Positions 36,864-46,596 of a stretch of DNA of 64,000 nucleotides are shown here, one piece after another. The DNA lies in assembly GCA_963777285.1 (NCBI GenBank), contig CAVZPR010000002.1, positions 1,302,001-1,366,000 of the forward strand. The letters are read 5' to 3'. The stretch is from JAFARE01 sp963777285. GTDB lineage: Bacteria; Chloroflexota; Dormibacteria; Aeolococcales; Aeolococcaceae. The notes under the pieces were generated by a model. It made no database searches. It was not told the origin of the DNA and saw only the letters and a program-made list of their open reading frames with translations. The position numbers and the translations under genes were made by a program. Numbering within the stretch: the stretch's first letter is position 1; each line of letters begins with the position of its first letter.

Positions 36864-37278
36864 ACTCGGCCGCCTGGGGCGGGTCGGCGTTGAAATCGGA
36901 GTAGCGAACACAGCGCGGCCGCACCCTGACGTGAATGAGGCCCGGCCAGGCGAGCCGCAGGCGGCCGGTGGGATGGGCGGTGAAGTACGCGCGCCGCACG
37001 CGCTGCAGCTCGAGGCCGGCGGGCTCGTCGGCGACGCCTTCGTACTGCACGGTGCGTTCGTCGCCGCCGACGAGGCCACCGATGACGAACGCGGCCTTCG
37101 GCTTGCGCCGCAGGTTGGCCACCTTGCGGCTGGAGTCGCTGGTGTCGAAGACGATCTCGAAATGCTGCGTCACCGCGATGCCGACGACCGCGGCTTCCGG
37201 TGCACCAGACGGCGTGACAGACGCCAGCACCGCGAGCTTGTGGCTTCGCATGAATCGCAGCAGCTCATCGTTGCGCAT
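36814..37278 (-). CDS. pyridoxamine 5'-phosphate oxidase-like flavin/F420-binding protein
   Basis: 154 residues. The split-barrel fold is recognisable by MRSHKLAVLASVTPSGAPEA, FEIVFDTSDSSRKVANLRRK, KAAFVIGGLVGGDERTVQYE and the downstream strands to RVRPRCVRYSDFNADPP. Family members bind FMN, F420 or haem and reduce or sense small molecules. Which cofactor applies is not visible. Intact. Confidence 0.8.
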   Translation of the reverse strand: MRNDELLRFMRSHKLAVLASVTPSGAPEAAVVGIAVTQHFEIVFDTSDSSRKVANLRRKPKAAFVIGGLVGGDERTVQYEGVADEPAGLELQRVRRAYFTAHPTGRLRLAWPGLIHVRVRPRCVRYSDFNADPPQAAEFSWDGARMSRQPAAGP

Positions 37279-37289
37279 GCGGCTAGAGG

Positions 37290-37705
37290 GCCATCGCCGG
37301 AGGCTACGGGCGGAGCAACTTCGACGAAGCCGGCCGCGCTGAAGCCACCGTCGAACGCGTACACCTCGCGGATCCGTCGCGCCCGCATCAGGGCAAAGCT
37401 TGTGGCATCGACGAACGAGTACTCGCGCTCATCGTGAGCCCGCAGCCAACCCCAAGCCAGCCGCTCCAGGACGCTCGTCGACGTGGACGACCTCCAGGTC
37501 GTCGAACGCTGTCACCGCGTCCATCAGCGTTCGCGCAACCCTGTGCCCAGAACGGCGCAGAACGATGGTCCAGGTCTCGCCGAGAACGTGGTTGGAAGTC
37601 AGGAGGCGCGACGCACAGGCGCCGTCGAAGGCTATGCGCCTCTCTGTGCCAGCGGTGGCTGCGGTCGGCGAGCGCATACCAGAAGCTTGTGTCGACGAAC
37701 CTCAC
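37290..37705 (-). pseudogene. vapC: VapC-like PIN-domain toxin, frameshifted
   Basis: GTG 37705 overlaps the antitoxin stop. The first part reads RFVDTSFWYALADRSHRWH (first Asp). A break near 37640 continues as SNHVLGETWTIVLRRSGHRV (Glu) and TAFDDLEVVHVDER. Another near 37470 gives RLAWGWLRAHDEREYSFVDA and TSFALMRARRIREVYAFDGG (last Asps). All PIN acidic residues are present across the frames. VapC toxins cleave tRNA or rRNA. The 3' end is uncertain. Confidence 0.7.
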
Positions 37706-37926
37706 CGCACAGGGCCGTAGAGCTCGGTGTCGATGTCGACCGTCGCGCCCTCGCTTGCGAAGAGACCGTCGATTGCGGCCCAGGGGTCTTCCGGCTCTTC
37801 CACCGGCCCGTACCGTTGTGCGACCGCCGCCCTGACGACCGCAGCCTTGGAGGTGCCGAGGCTGGCGGCCTCGCGCTTCAGAGCGTCGTCGAGCGCGTCC
37901 TCCAAGTACAGCTGGAATCTACGCAC
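37702..37926 (-). CDS. vapB: VapB-like ribbon-helix-helix antitoxin
   Basis: 74 residues: RRFQLYLEDALDDALKREAA and SLGTSKAAVVRAAVAQRYG form a ribbon-helix-helix. The acidic tail (EEPEDPWAAIDGLFASEGAT) is the usual toxin-binding part. It overlaps the PIN gene by 4 bases and lies upstream of it, the standard antitoxin-toxin order. It should bind its own promoter. Confidence 0.75.
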   Translation of the reverse strand: MRRFQLYLEDALDDALKREAASLGTSKAAVVRAAVAQRYGPVEEPEDPWAAIDGLFASEGATVDIDTELYGPVR

Positions 37927-38044
37927 GACGCCATTATGCGCCTATGCGGAGTTGTGTATGCTCATATGGCTGGGCCGGTCGCAATCATGCGTGCCGGGGG
38001 CGAGAGCCACGCTCTGGTTGGCGGCCATCGGCCGCCTATACCGG

Positions 38045-39211
38045 CTACTCGGGAAGGTCGAAGTCGTCGCCGCCGCCGACGGCGACGCGGCGCCTGCCCT
38101 TGAGCGGCGGTGCGGGCGGCATCTCGGCGCCCGGCGTCGGCGTGTACGGCGCCGAGTGGCCCCGGTCCGGCCGGGAACATGGACCGCGAGCCTCGCATCC
38201 GGCAGTAGGCGACAAGGCCGGCCCTGACCAGCCAGCCCAGCGCCGCCTCGAGGGTGCACATGCCGTGGTCGGACGACGTGACCATGACGTTGCGAAGCTG
38301 GTTGACCTTGTTGTCGCGGATGAGGTTGCGCACCGCCGGTGTGGCCACCATCACCTCGAAGGCGGCGACCCGGCCGCCGCCGACCCGCGGCAGCAGCTCC
38401 TGGTGCACGATGGCGATCAGGGTCGAGCCAGCTGACGCGGATCTGCTGCTGCTGCTCGGCCGGGAAGACGTCGACGACGCGGTGGATCGCCTGGGCGGCG
38501 TCGTTGGTATGGAGCGTGCCGAAGACGAGGTGACCGGTCTCGGCCACGGTGAGCGCGATGGAGATGGACTCGAGGTCGCGCATCTCGCCCACCAGCACGA
38601 GTCCGGGTCCTCGCGCAGGGCGCTGCGCAGCGCGTGGGCGAACGACGGCGTGTCGACGCCCACCTCGCGCTGCTCGAGACCGACCGCTTGTTGACGTGCA
38701 GGTACTCGATGGGGTCCTCGATGGTGATGACGTGGCAGGCCCGCGCGTGTTGATGGTGTCGATCAGGCTCGCCTGCGTGGTCGACTTGCCGACCCCGTCG
38801 GCCCGGTGAAGAGACCAGGCCGTGCGGCGCACCGGCGAGGTCACCCACCGACTCGGGGAGCTGCAGGTCCCCGAAGGTCGGGATGTGCATCGGGATGGCG
38901 CGCAGCGCCGCTGCGACCGAGCCGCGCTGCCGAATGCATGCCCCGGATGCGGCCGGGTCGCCCCACTGGAAGGAGAAGTCGACGGCGTTCTGCTCGGAGA
39001 GGGCGATGCGCTGCTGTGGCGCCAGGAGCTCGCGCACCAGGGGGTCGCTGTCCTCCGCGCTCAGCGGCTCATCGCTGCTCGCGATCAGCGGCCCGTCGAC
39101 GCGAAACACCGGCGGCGCTCCGGCGCTGAGGATCAGGTCCGACGCGTCGCGATCGAAGAGGAGTCGAGCAGGGTGCGTATGGAGACGAGGGTTTCCACGC
39201 TGCTCAGTCAA
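38045..39211 (-). pseudogene. pilT: type IV pilus retraction ATPase PilT, frameshifted
   Basis: Pieces on the minus strand give the whole protein: ASDLILSAGAPPVFRVDGPL, FGDLQLPESVGDLAG, a Walker A around 38790 (KSTTQASLIDTIN), HVITIEDPIEYLHVNKRS, FAHALRSALREDPD, LVLVGEMRDLESISIALTVA (Walker B), ETGHLVFGTLHTNDAAQAIH, LIAIVHQELLPRVGGGRVAA (AIRNLIRE-like region follows as PAVRNLIRDNKVNQLRN) and the end VAVGGGDDFDLPE with TAG at 38045. Breaks occur near 38810, 38740, 38660, 38610, 38430 and 38180. PilT drives retraction. Expression as assembled is impossible. Confidence 0.85.
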
Positions 39212-39393
39212 TCATGGACGAGGGGCTTCGGCGCGTGATGCATCTGTGCCAGCCGCGGTGCCGTAAACGCGTCTGTGTATCGCCTGTGCAGAAAGGAACA
39301 ATCGACCTCATTGCCCGGGAGATTCAGAACCCGGGGTGGGGGAGCTCGCACCTCACGAACGGGGATTCATAGAAGCGAGCGAGGAGGATGCAG

Positions 39394-39882
39394 ATGGGAA
39401 ACTCTTCCATCACTCGTAAGAAGATCGCGGCGGGCGCTGCCGTTGCGGTCCTTGGTGCAGGTGAAGTCGTCGCTTATGCGTACTTCACGTCGACTGGGGA
39501 TCGGGCAGCGGTGCGGGCTCGGTCGGCTCGGCGACGCAGTGGGCCGTCAACGTCATCTACTAACTCGAGCCACGGTCTGTACCCGGGGTCCGGCAGTTGG
39601 AGACGCTGACCTACACGATCACGAACGCCGGCTCTGGCAAGCAGGAGCTGAACGCTGTCGCGGTGGTCGTCGGGAACAGTGGCGCAGCAACGCATGCCTG
39701 GGCAGCTGGTTCACCGCGCGGACAATGGCAGCACGAACGGCGTGACGCCCGGAGGCGCATCGGCTGATCTCGCGCCCGGCACGTTCGACACGGGCACGAT
39801 CATGCTGACGATGCAGGATTCCGGCACCCCGCAGGACGCGTGCCAGGGGCAGGCGCCGCCGGTGACGGTTAGCGCCAGCTGA
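39394..39882 (+). pseudogene. small exported protein with TasA/SipW-type signal, frameshifted
   Basis: GAGGAGG at 39381-39387 places the start at ATG 39394. The signal KKIAAGAAVAVLGAGEVVAY is followed by AYFTSTGDG, the pattern of TasA/CalY-like exported proteins. Breaks near 39500 and 39690 shift to ETLTYTITNAGSGKQELNAV and SADLAPGTFDTGTIMLTMQD, ending PPVTVSAS. These are beta-rich. It is the first of three consecutive secreted proteins and might contribute to surface fibres or matrix. Confidence 0.6.
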
Positions 39883-40048
39883 TCAAGGGAATGCGCACCG
39901 CGAGGCTGCCGTCCACCGCCGCCTCAGGTGCGCTCCCATGACCAGACACGACTGTGGGGGAGGCGCGGTGCGTGAGCTGCGCTTCCCCTGCGCCTCTCGG
40001 CCCTGCGTCGCAGCGCCCATCCAAGCGATGGAATCCAGGGGTAGACGG

Positions 40049-41447
40049 ATGAACATTGGTGGCGGGGGGCGACGAGGCGCACGCGCATCAGCGTGGCTGC
40101 GCTCGCGCTCGTCGCCACCGCGGCCGCAGGCGCGGTCGCTGTCAGCGGCGTCCTCGCAAGCACGGCGCCGGCGCCGCCCGCGCCCACGATCACGTCGGGT
40201 CCGGCGTCTCCGACCGCCGCCACGACTGCGACATTCAAGTTCACCGAGAACGGCACCTTCAACCAGGGACCCGACAACGATCACGACCACGACGCGGTCG
40301 TCTTCAAGTGTTCCATCGACGGATCGACGTACGCCACATGCACGAGCCCGGAGAAGTACGGCAAGCTGGCCGACGGGTCACACACCTTCCGCGTGACCGC
40401 GCATCAGGAGGGAACGGCGACCTCGAACCCGGCCTCATATACGTGGGCGGTGAGCACACATCCGCCCGAGATAGTGATCCCTCCCGACGAACGGCGACTA
40501 CAACACCGCGAGCTGGAACGCGGGGTGCACAACGGCGGGGTTCTGCGGCAGCGCGACCGATCCGGCCGGCGTCACGCAGGTCCAGCTCCGTATCCAGCAG
40601 CAGTCGACCGGCGAGTACTGGAACGGCAGCGGCTTCGCCAGCGCCACGGCGAGCTTCTCCAACGCCACGCTCGGGATGCCTGGCGGCGCGGCCACCACCT
40701 GGAATTACGCCTTCGCGGCGGCCGCCTTCCCGTCCGACGGCAAGTACGTAGTCGCGGTGCGGGCCAGCGACAGCCTCGGCCACCAGACAGCCTCAGGCAA
40801 CTACGTAACGGCTCGTTCACCATCGATCGCACGGCGCCGCCGGTCCCGACGATCACGCAGGAGCCGCCCAACCCGTCGACGTCGAAGAGCCCGACCTTCA
40901 AGTACAAGGACAGCGAGAGCGGCGTCACCTTCGAGTGCAGCCTCGACGGCGCGGCGTACAGCGCGTGCCCGAGCAGCGGTATGACCTACTCGGGGCTGCA
41001 CACGGGGCCGCACACGTTCGCGGTGATTGCCTGCGACAAGGCGGGGAACTGCAGCAACCCGGCCACGTACAGCGGTCGATCGTCGTCGGCACGCAGTCGT
41101 TCGGGATCAACGGGAACGCTGTCGGCACCTTCTACCCGGGGGCCGCGAGTTTGCCCATCAACCTGGTCATCACCAATCCGTTCAGCACCACGCTGACGGT
41201 GACCAGCGCGACGGTGACGGTGACCGGTACCAACGCCAGCGGCTGCGATGCCAGCAACTTCACGGTGGTGCAGAACCTGCAGGGCACGGTGAACATCCCC
41301 GCAAATACAACCGAATCGCTCCAGGCGGCCGGCGACCCGCAGTCGAACTGGCCGTCCGTGCAGATGATCGATACGAACACGAACCAGGACGCGTGCGAAG
41401 GCGCGACGGTGAACTTCACCTACAGCGGCTCGGGGACGCACAACTAG
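40049..41447 (+). pseudogene. secreted beta-sandwich repeat protein, frameshifted
   Basis: ATG 40049 joins, after a change in the GGGGGG run at 40062-40067, a signal helix (ISVAALALVATAAAGAVAVS). Two copies of an Ig-like unit are clear: FKCSIDGSTYATCTSPEKYG with ADGSHTFRVTA, and FECSLDGAAYSACPSSGMTY with HTGPHTFAVIACDKAGNCSN. Between them in another frame is YNTASWNAGCTTAGFCGSAT. The C-terminal domain (TLTVTSATVTVTGTNASGCD) is beta-rich. Breaks near 40490, 40810 and 41085. It is the second gene of the secreted trio. Confidence 0.65.
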
Positions 41448-41449
41448 CG

Positions 41450-44400
41450 ATGCGCATTCCACGACCTCGTCTCGCCACCCGCCGCCGACGGGTTCTTGGC
41501 GTGCCGCTGGCGGCTGGCGCGGCTGTGGTTTGCGGAGCAGGCGCTCTTGCCTACTTCCTGGCTACCGGAGCCGGGGCGGGGCATGCGTCCGTGGCGACCC
41601 TCAATCCGCCGGCGAACGTCGGCGCGGCCGCGGCGGCGCCAAATGTCACCGTGAGCTGGGAGAGCGCCTTTCTTAGCAATGGCTCCACCCCGGCTCAGAG
41701 CTACAACGTCGAGCGTTTCTCGAGCGGTGGAAGCGACTTGGGCGCTGCCTGCGGGGGGAGCACGATCCCAGCGAGCAGCGGCGTCGGCGGCCACTTCCAG
41801 TGCACCGACTCTCCGGGCGGCACCGGCTCATTCAAGTACATCGTCACCGCGGCTTACGCGCATTGGACGACCGCAAGCGGATTCACGAATGCGGTGACCC
41901 TAACCTTCGGCACCGCAACACAGATCGTGCTTTCGGGTTCGGCTGCGAACCTGGCTTCCGGTACCACCCGCACCTTCACCGCGACCATTGAGGACGCGGC
42001 GGGCAACACGGTGACCTCTGGTCCCGACAGCACCGACAGCATCACTTTCAGCCAGACGACGGGAGCGGGCTCTGTGACGGGCCTGACGACCGTGGCTGCC
42101 AGCGGTGGCGTCGCCACTGACACGGTGACCGGCAACGTCGCCGGCTCGGTGACGCTGCAGGCCAGCGGCACTGTGAACGGCAGCGCGAAGAACTCCAACA
42201 CGCTGACCTTCAGCGTGACCTTCGGCTCCGCGACGCAGATCGTGCTCAGCGGCGGCTCCAGCCTGGTCTCGGGATCCTCAGAGACGCTGACCGCGACCAT
42301 TGAGGACGCGGCGGGCAACACGGTGACCTCGGGCACCGACAGCAGCCGCAGCGTCACTTTCGCCAAGACCACGGGCGCGGGTTCGGTGACGGGCTTGGGC
42401 GCGTCCACGGCGAGTGCCGGTGTGGCCACGAAGTCGGTGACGGGCAGCACCGCCGGGGCGGTGAACCTCACGGCCACAGCCACGCTGACTTAGGGATCGA
42501 CGACGTCCAACACCCTGACCGTGACGGTGACCTTCGGGCCGGCGACACAGATCGTGCTGAGCGGTGGCGCCAGCCTGGCGTCGGGATCGTCGGAGACGTT
42601 GACTGCGACCATCGAGGACGCAGCGGGCAACACGGTGACCTCGGGCGCCGACAGTAGCCGCAGCGTCACCTTCAACAAGGCCAGCGGCGCGGGCGCCGTA
42701 ACTGGGCTGGGCGCGTCCACGGCCAGCGGCGGTGTGGCCACCGATGTCATCACCGGGAGCACCGCTGGTGCAGTCAACCTGCAGGCGAATGCGACGCTGA
42801 CCCAGGGATCGACCACGTCGAACACGCTGACAGTGACGGTGACCTTTGGTCCGGCGACGCAGATCGTGCTGTCGGGATCGACGACCAGCCTGGCTTCCGG
42901 TACCACGCGCACCTTCACCGCGACCATCGAGGACGCGGCGGGGAACACGGTGACCTCTGGTCCCGACAGCACTGACAGCATCACCTTCAGTAAGACGACG
43001 GGAGCGGGCACGGTGAGCGGGTTGACCACCGTCGCCGCGAGCGGTGGCGTCGCGACCGACACGGTGACCGGCAACGTCGCCGGCTCGGTGACGCTGCAGG
43101 CCAGCGGCACTGTGAACGGCAGCGCGAAGAACTCCAACACGCTGACCTTCAGCGTGACCTTCGGCTCCGCGACGCAGATCGTGCTCAGCGGCGGCTCCAG
43201 CCTGGTCTCGGGATCCTCAGAGACGCTGACCGCGACCATTGAGGACGCGGCGGGCAACACGGTGACCTCGGGCACCGACAGCAGCCGCAGCGTGACTTTC
43301 GCCAAGACCACGGGCGCGGGTTCGGTGACGGGCTTCGGCGCGTTCACGGCCAGTGGTGGTGTGGCCAGCGACGTGATCACCGGCAGCACCGCCGGCGCGG
43401 TCAACCTCACGGCCACAGCTACGCTGACTAGGGATCGACGACGTCCAACACCCTGACCGTGACGGTGACCTTCGGACCGGCAACGCAGATCGTGCTGAGC
43501 GGCGGCGCCAGCCTGGCGTCGGGATCGTCGGAGACGTTGACTGCGACCATCGAGGACGCAGCGGGCAACACCGTGACCTCGGGTGCCGACAGCAGCCGCA
43601 GCGTCACCTTCAGCAAGAGCGGTGGGGCGGGATCGGTGACGGGCTTGGGCGCGTTCACGGCCAGCGGCGGTGTGGCCAGCGACGTGATCACCGGCGTCAC
43701 TGCAGGCGCAGTGAACCTTCAAGCCAACGCAACGCTGACCCAGGGATCGACTAACTCGAACACGCTGACGGTGACGGTGACCTTTGGCCCGGCGACGCAG
43801 ATCGTGCTCTCGGGGTCGACCGCGAACCTGGGTTCGGGAGCCACGCGCACGTTCACCGCGACCATCGAAGACGCGGCGGGGAACACGGTGACATCGGGCA
43901 CCGACAGCAGCCGCAGCGTGACCTTCAGTCAGACGGCCGGAACAGGGTCTCTGACGGACTCGGCGCGTCCACGGCCAGCGGCGGTGTGGCCACCAAGGTG
44001 GTCACCGGCAACGCCGTCGGCACGGTCACCTTGCAGGCCAGCGCTACGCTCACCCAAGGATCCACCAGCTCCAACACCCTCAGCTTTACCGTGACGTTCG
44101 GCACGGCGACGCAGATCGTGTTGTCGGGTGCGACAACAAACCTGGCGTCTGGTACTACGCGCACCGTCACGGCCACGATTGAGGATGCAGCGGGCAACAC
44201 GGTGACCTCTGGCGCCGACAGCACCGACAGCATCACCTTCAGTCAGACAACCGGAACCGGGTCGGTGACGGGACTGACGACGACCGCGGCAAGCGGTGGC
44301 GTGGCCACCGACACGGTGACGGGCAACCTGGCCGGCTCGGTGACGCTGCAGGCCAGCGGCACCGTGAATGGTGGCGCTAAGACTTCCAACACGATCAGCT

Positions 44401-45947
44401 TCACGGTGACCTTTGGCACGGCGACGCAGATCGTGCTCTCGGGATCGACGACCAGCCTGGCTTCCGGTACCACGCGCACCTTCACCGCGACCATCGAGGA
44501 CGCGGCAGGGAACACGGTGACCTCGGGTGCCGACAGCACCGACAGCATCACCTTCAGCCAGACGACGGGAGCGGGCTCGGTGAGCGGGTTGACCAGCGTC
44601 GCCGCGACGGGTGGGGTCGCCACTGACACGGTGACGGGCAACGTCGCTGGCTCGGTGACGCTGCAGGCCAGCGGCACCGTGAACGGGAGCGCCAAGAACT
44701 CCAACACGCTGACATTCAGCGTGACCTTCGGCTCGGCGACGCAGATCGTGATGTCGGGAGCAACGACCAACCTGGCGTCGGCTACTACCCGCACCTTCAC
44801 GGCCACCATCGAGGATGCGGCGGGCAACACGGTGACCTCGGGGGCCGACAGCACCGACAGCATCACCTTCAGTCAGACTGCAGGCACGGGCTCGGTGAGC
44901 GGCCTCGGCGCGGTGGCGGCCAGCAGCGGCGTGGCCACCAAGGTAGTTACCGGCAACGTGGCGGGTGCTGTGACGCTGCAGGCCAGTGGCACGCTCAACA
45001 GCGTCGCCAGGACCTCGAACACGCTGAGCTTTACCGTGACCTTCGGCCCACCAACGCAGATCGTACTTTCGGGTTCGGTGGCGAACCTGGCGTCGGGTAC
45101 TACGCGCACCTTCACGGCCACGATTGAGGATGCGGCGGGCAACACGGTGACCTCGGGCGCCGACAGCACCGACAGCATCACCTTCAGTCAGACCGCCGGC
45201 GCGGGGTCGGTGACGGGATTGACGACAACCGCGGCAAGCGGTGGCGTGGCCACCGACACGGTGACCGGCAACCTGGCGGGCCCGGTGACGCTGCAGGCGA
45301 GTGGCACGGTGAACGGTGGCGCGAAGACCTCCAACACCCTGACGCTCTCTGTGACCTTCGGCACGGCGACGCAGATCGTGCTGTCGGGCTCGACGGCGAA
45401 CTTGGGTTCGGGAGCGACCCGCCCCTTCACCGCAACCATCGAGGACGCGGCGGGCAACACGGTGACCTCGGGTGCCGACAGCACCGACAACATCACCTTC
45501 AGTCAGACAGCGGGCACCGGCTCGGTGACGGGGTTGACCACGGTGGCTGCGAGCACGGGTGTAGCCACGGACACGGTGACCGGCAACCTGGCCGGGTCGG
45601 TGACCATCAAGGCGGCGGGGACGTTGAACGGGAACGCCACCAGCTCCAATACGCTGAGCTTCACGGTCAATCCCAAGCCCACGGTCTCGTCGCCTACGTC
45701 CTCGAGCCCATGTAACCCTGGGCACAATGGCACCGCCGACTGCACCATAACGGGTACGAACTTTGAGTTAGGTGTGACGGTAACCATAAGCAGCAATGGG
45801 CACGTGAACTCGGTGACGTTCGTTTCATCCACGCAACTCACGATCAACGTGACCGGTAGCGGTGGTAATGGGGCGAAGGGCAACGTCATCGTGACAAACC
45901 CAGATGGCGGGTCCGTCACCGTCGCGAACGGCTTCTCGAACGGCTGA
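41450..45947 (+). pseudogene. very large secreted protein with twelve Big/invasin-like repeats and a C-terminal TIG-like domain
   Basis: ATG 41450 gives an Arg-rich leader and membrane helix (LAAGAAVVCGAGALAYFLA), then a fibronectin-III-like unit (VTVSWESAFLSNGSTPAQSY), twelve Ig-like repeats (41905-45680) and CTITGTNFELGVTVTISSNG...VIVTNPDGGSVTVANGFSNG, a TIG/IPT-like end. Full length would be about 1500 residues. It is interrupted by an in-frame TAG at 42491-42493, a frameshift at about 43431 at the homologous site, and another near 43960. From 43986 the frame is open to the end. It should be a surface adhesin or spacer-type stalk protein. Confidence 0.75.
41905..45680 (+). repeat. twelve tandem repeats of about 315 bp (105 residues)
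   Basis: Each unit starts VTFGxATQIVLSG, continues with TATIEDAAGNTVTSG and ends at a SNTLTFS-like linker. Unit starts are near 41905, 42220, 42530, 42842, 43157, 43470, 43780, 44093, 44408, 44723, 45038 and 45353. Two subtypes alternate (DSTDSITFS and DSSRSVTF). Units 1-2-3 and 4-5-6 match as a block about 937 bp apart, so there is a higher-order duplication. Confidence 0.9.
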
Positions 45948-46083
45948 CCGTAAGCGCAGTCACCCAGAATAGCCTGCGGCGAGCGCCGCATCCCCCTCCG
46001 GGCGTGATTAGCTCACGCGTTCCAAGTGACTACGCTGGAGAGAGTTGGCGAGCCAGTCCGGCACCGGAGCCGTGCTGGACGCC

Positions 46084-46263
46084 TCAGCCCGTTCGGTTGA
46101 GAGCATCCTCCAAGCGGGCAAGACTCTGTGCGCGGCGCGCCGCTTCGTCGATCGTGCGAAGCAACCGGACGCGAGTTGGATACCGCATCACCGCGAGATC
46201 CTCGTTGACATCCGCCAGCCACTGTTCGGCGTTCTTGTAGTCAGGCGCCCGCTTTGGTCGCAT
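46084..46263 (-). CDS. small 59-residue protein
   Basis: From ATG 46263 to a TGA at 46084 the minus strand encodes MRPKRAPDYKNAEQWLADVN, then a helical DLAVMRYPTRVRLLRTIDEA and ARRAQSLARLEDALNR. GAGAGGGG lies upstream as a ribosome site. Amphipathic helices and absence of rare patterns make it look real, but no family is recognised. Confidence 0.45.
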   Translation of the reverse strand: MRPKRAPDYKNAEQWLADVNEDLAVMRYPTRVRLLRTIDEAARRAQSLARLEDALNRTG

Positions 46264-46560
46264 GCCCCATGTCCCCTCTCAAGAAACGATTCCCCTGCAA
46301 CGCAGTCTACGGTGCCGCAACGTGCAATGCAATCGGCGGGTTGCGCGCCCTAGCGACCGCTCGTCACGCGTGTGTGACGAACGGCCCGAGTTTCCTTTCG
46401 GTTACCGGACTTTGGCCGCGGGCGTTCGTTGCGCCTACGGGACGTGACCGAAAGGGGTCAAGCGGTGGCACGGAGCCGCGGGTGCGCGGCGACAGGCGTC
46501 GCCTGCTCAACCCTGGGAGCGCGCGCAGCGAAGGACGCACGGACAAAGTTGCGCTCGCAG
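46264..46560. other. gene-free stretch upstream of the DUF222 gene
   Basis: No family-like frame on either strand. It contains the divergent upstream regions of the 59-residue gene and the DUF222/HNH gene; only the promoter at its right edge is clear. Confidence 0.4.
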
Positions 46561-46590
46561 TTGCGATGGCGAACATACGTTCGATATAAT
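46561..46590 (+). promoter_or_regulatory. consensus sigma-70-type promoter, leaderless arrangement
   Basis: TTGCGA (46561-46566), an 18-base spacer and TATAAT (46585-46590) lie just 6 bases before ATG 46597. Transcription should start at or within a base or two of the start codon, so the mRNA would be leaderless; no ribosome site is present. Confidence 0.65.
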
Positions 46591-46596
46591 ACGAGA

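Noticed and set aside
29814..42493. Possible recoding of TAG as a sense codon (TAG in pilB and in the repeat protein)
   Set aside because: TAG ends hsdM, the Ubl gene, pilT and the pilD fragment at the expected places, so it is a normal stop in this genome.
41905..45680. Regular direct repeats resembling a CRISPR array
   Set aside because: Units are about 315 bp, lack unique spacers and translate into Ig-like domains, so they are protein-coding repeats.
42490..45725. Long antisense frames over the repeat region (410 and 598 codons)
   Set aside because: They mirror the repeats on the + strand and show Val/Pro- or Arg/Gly-rich composition without domain motifs.
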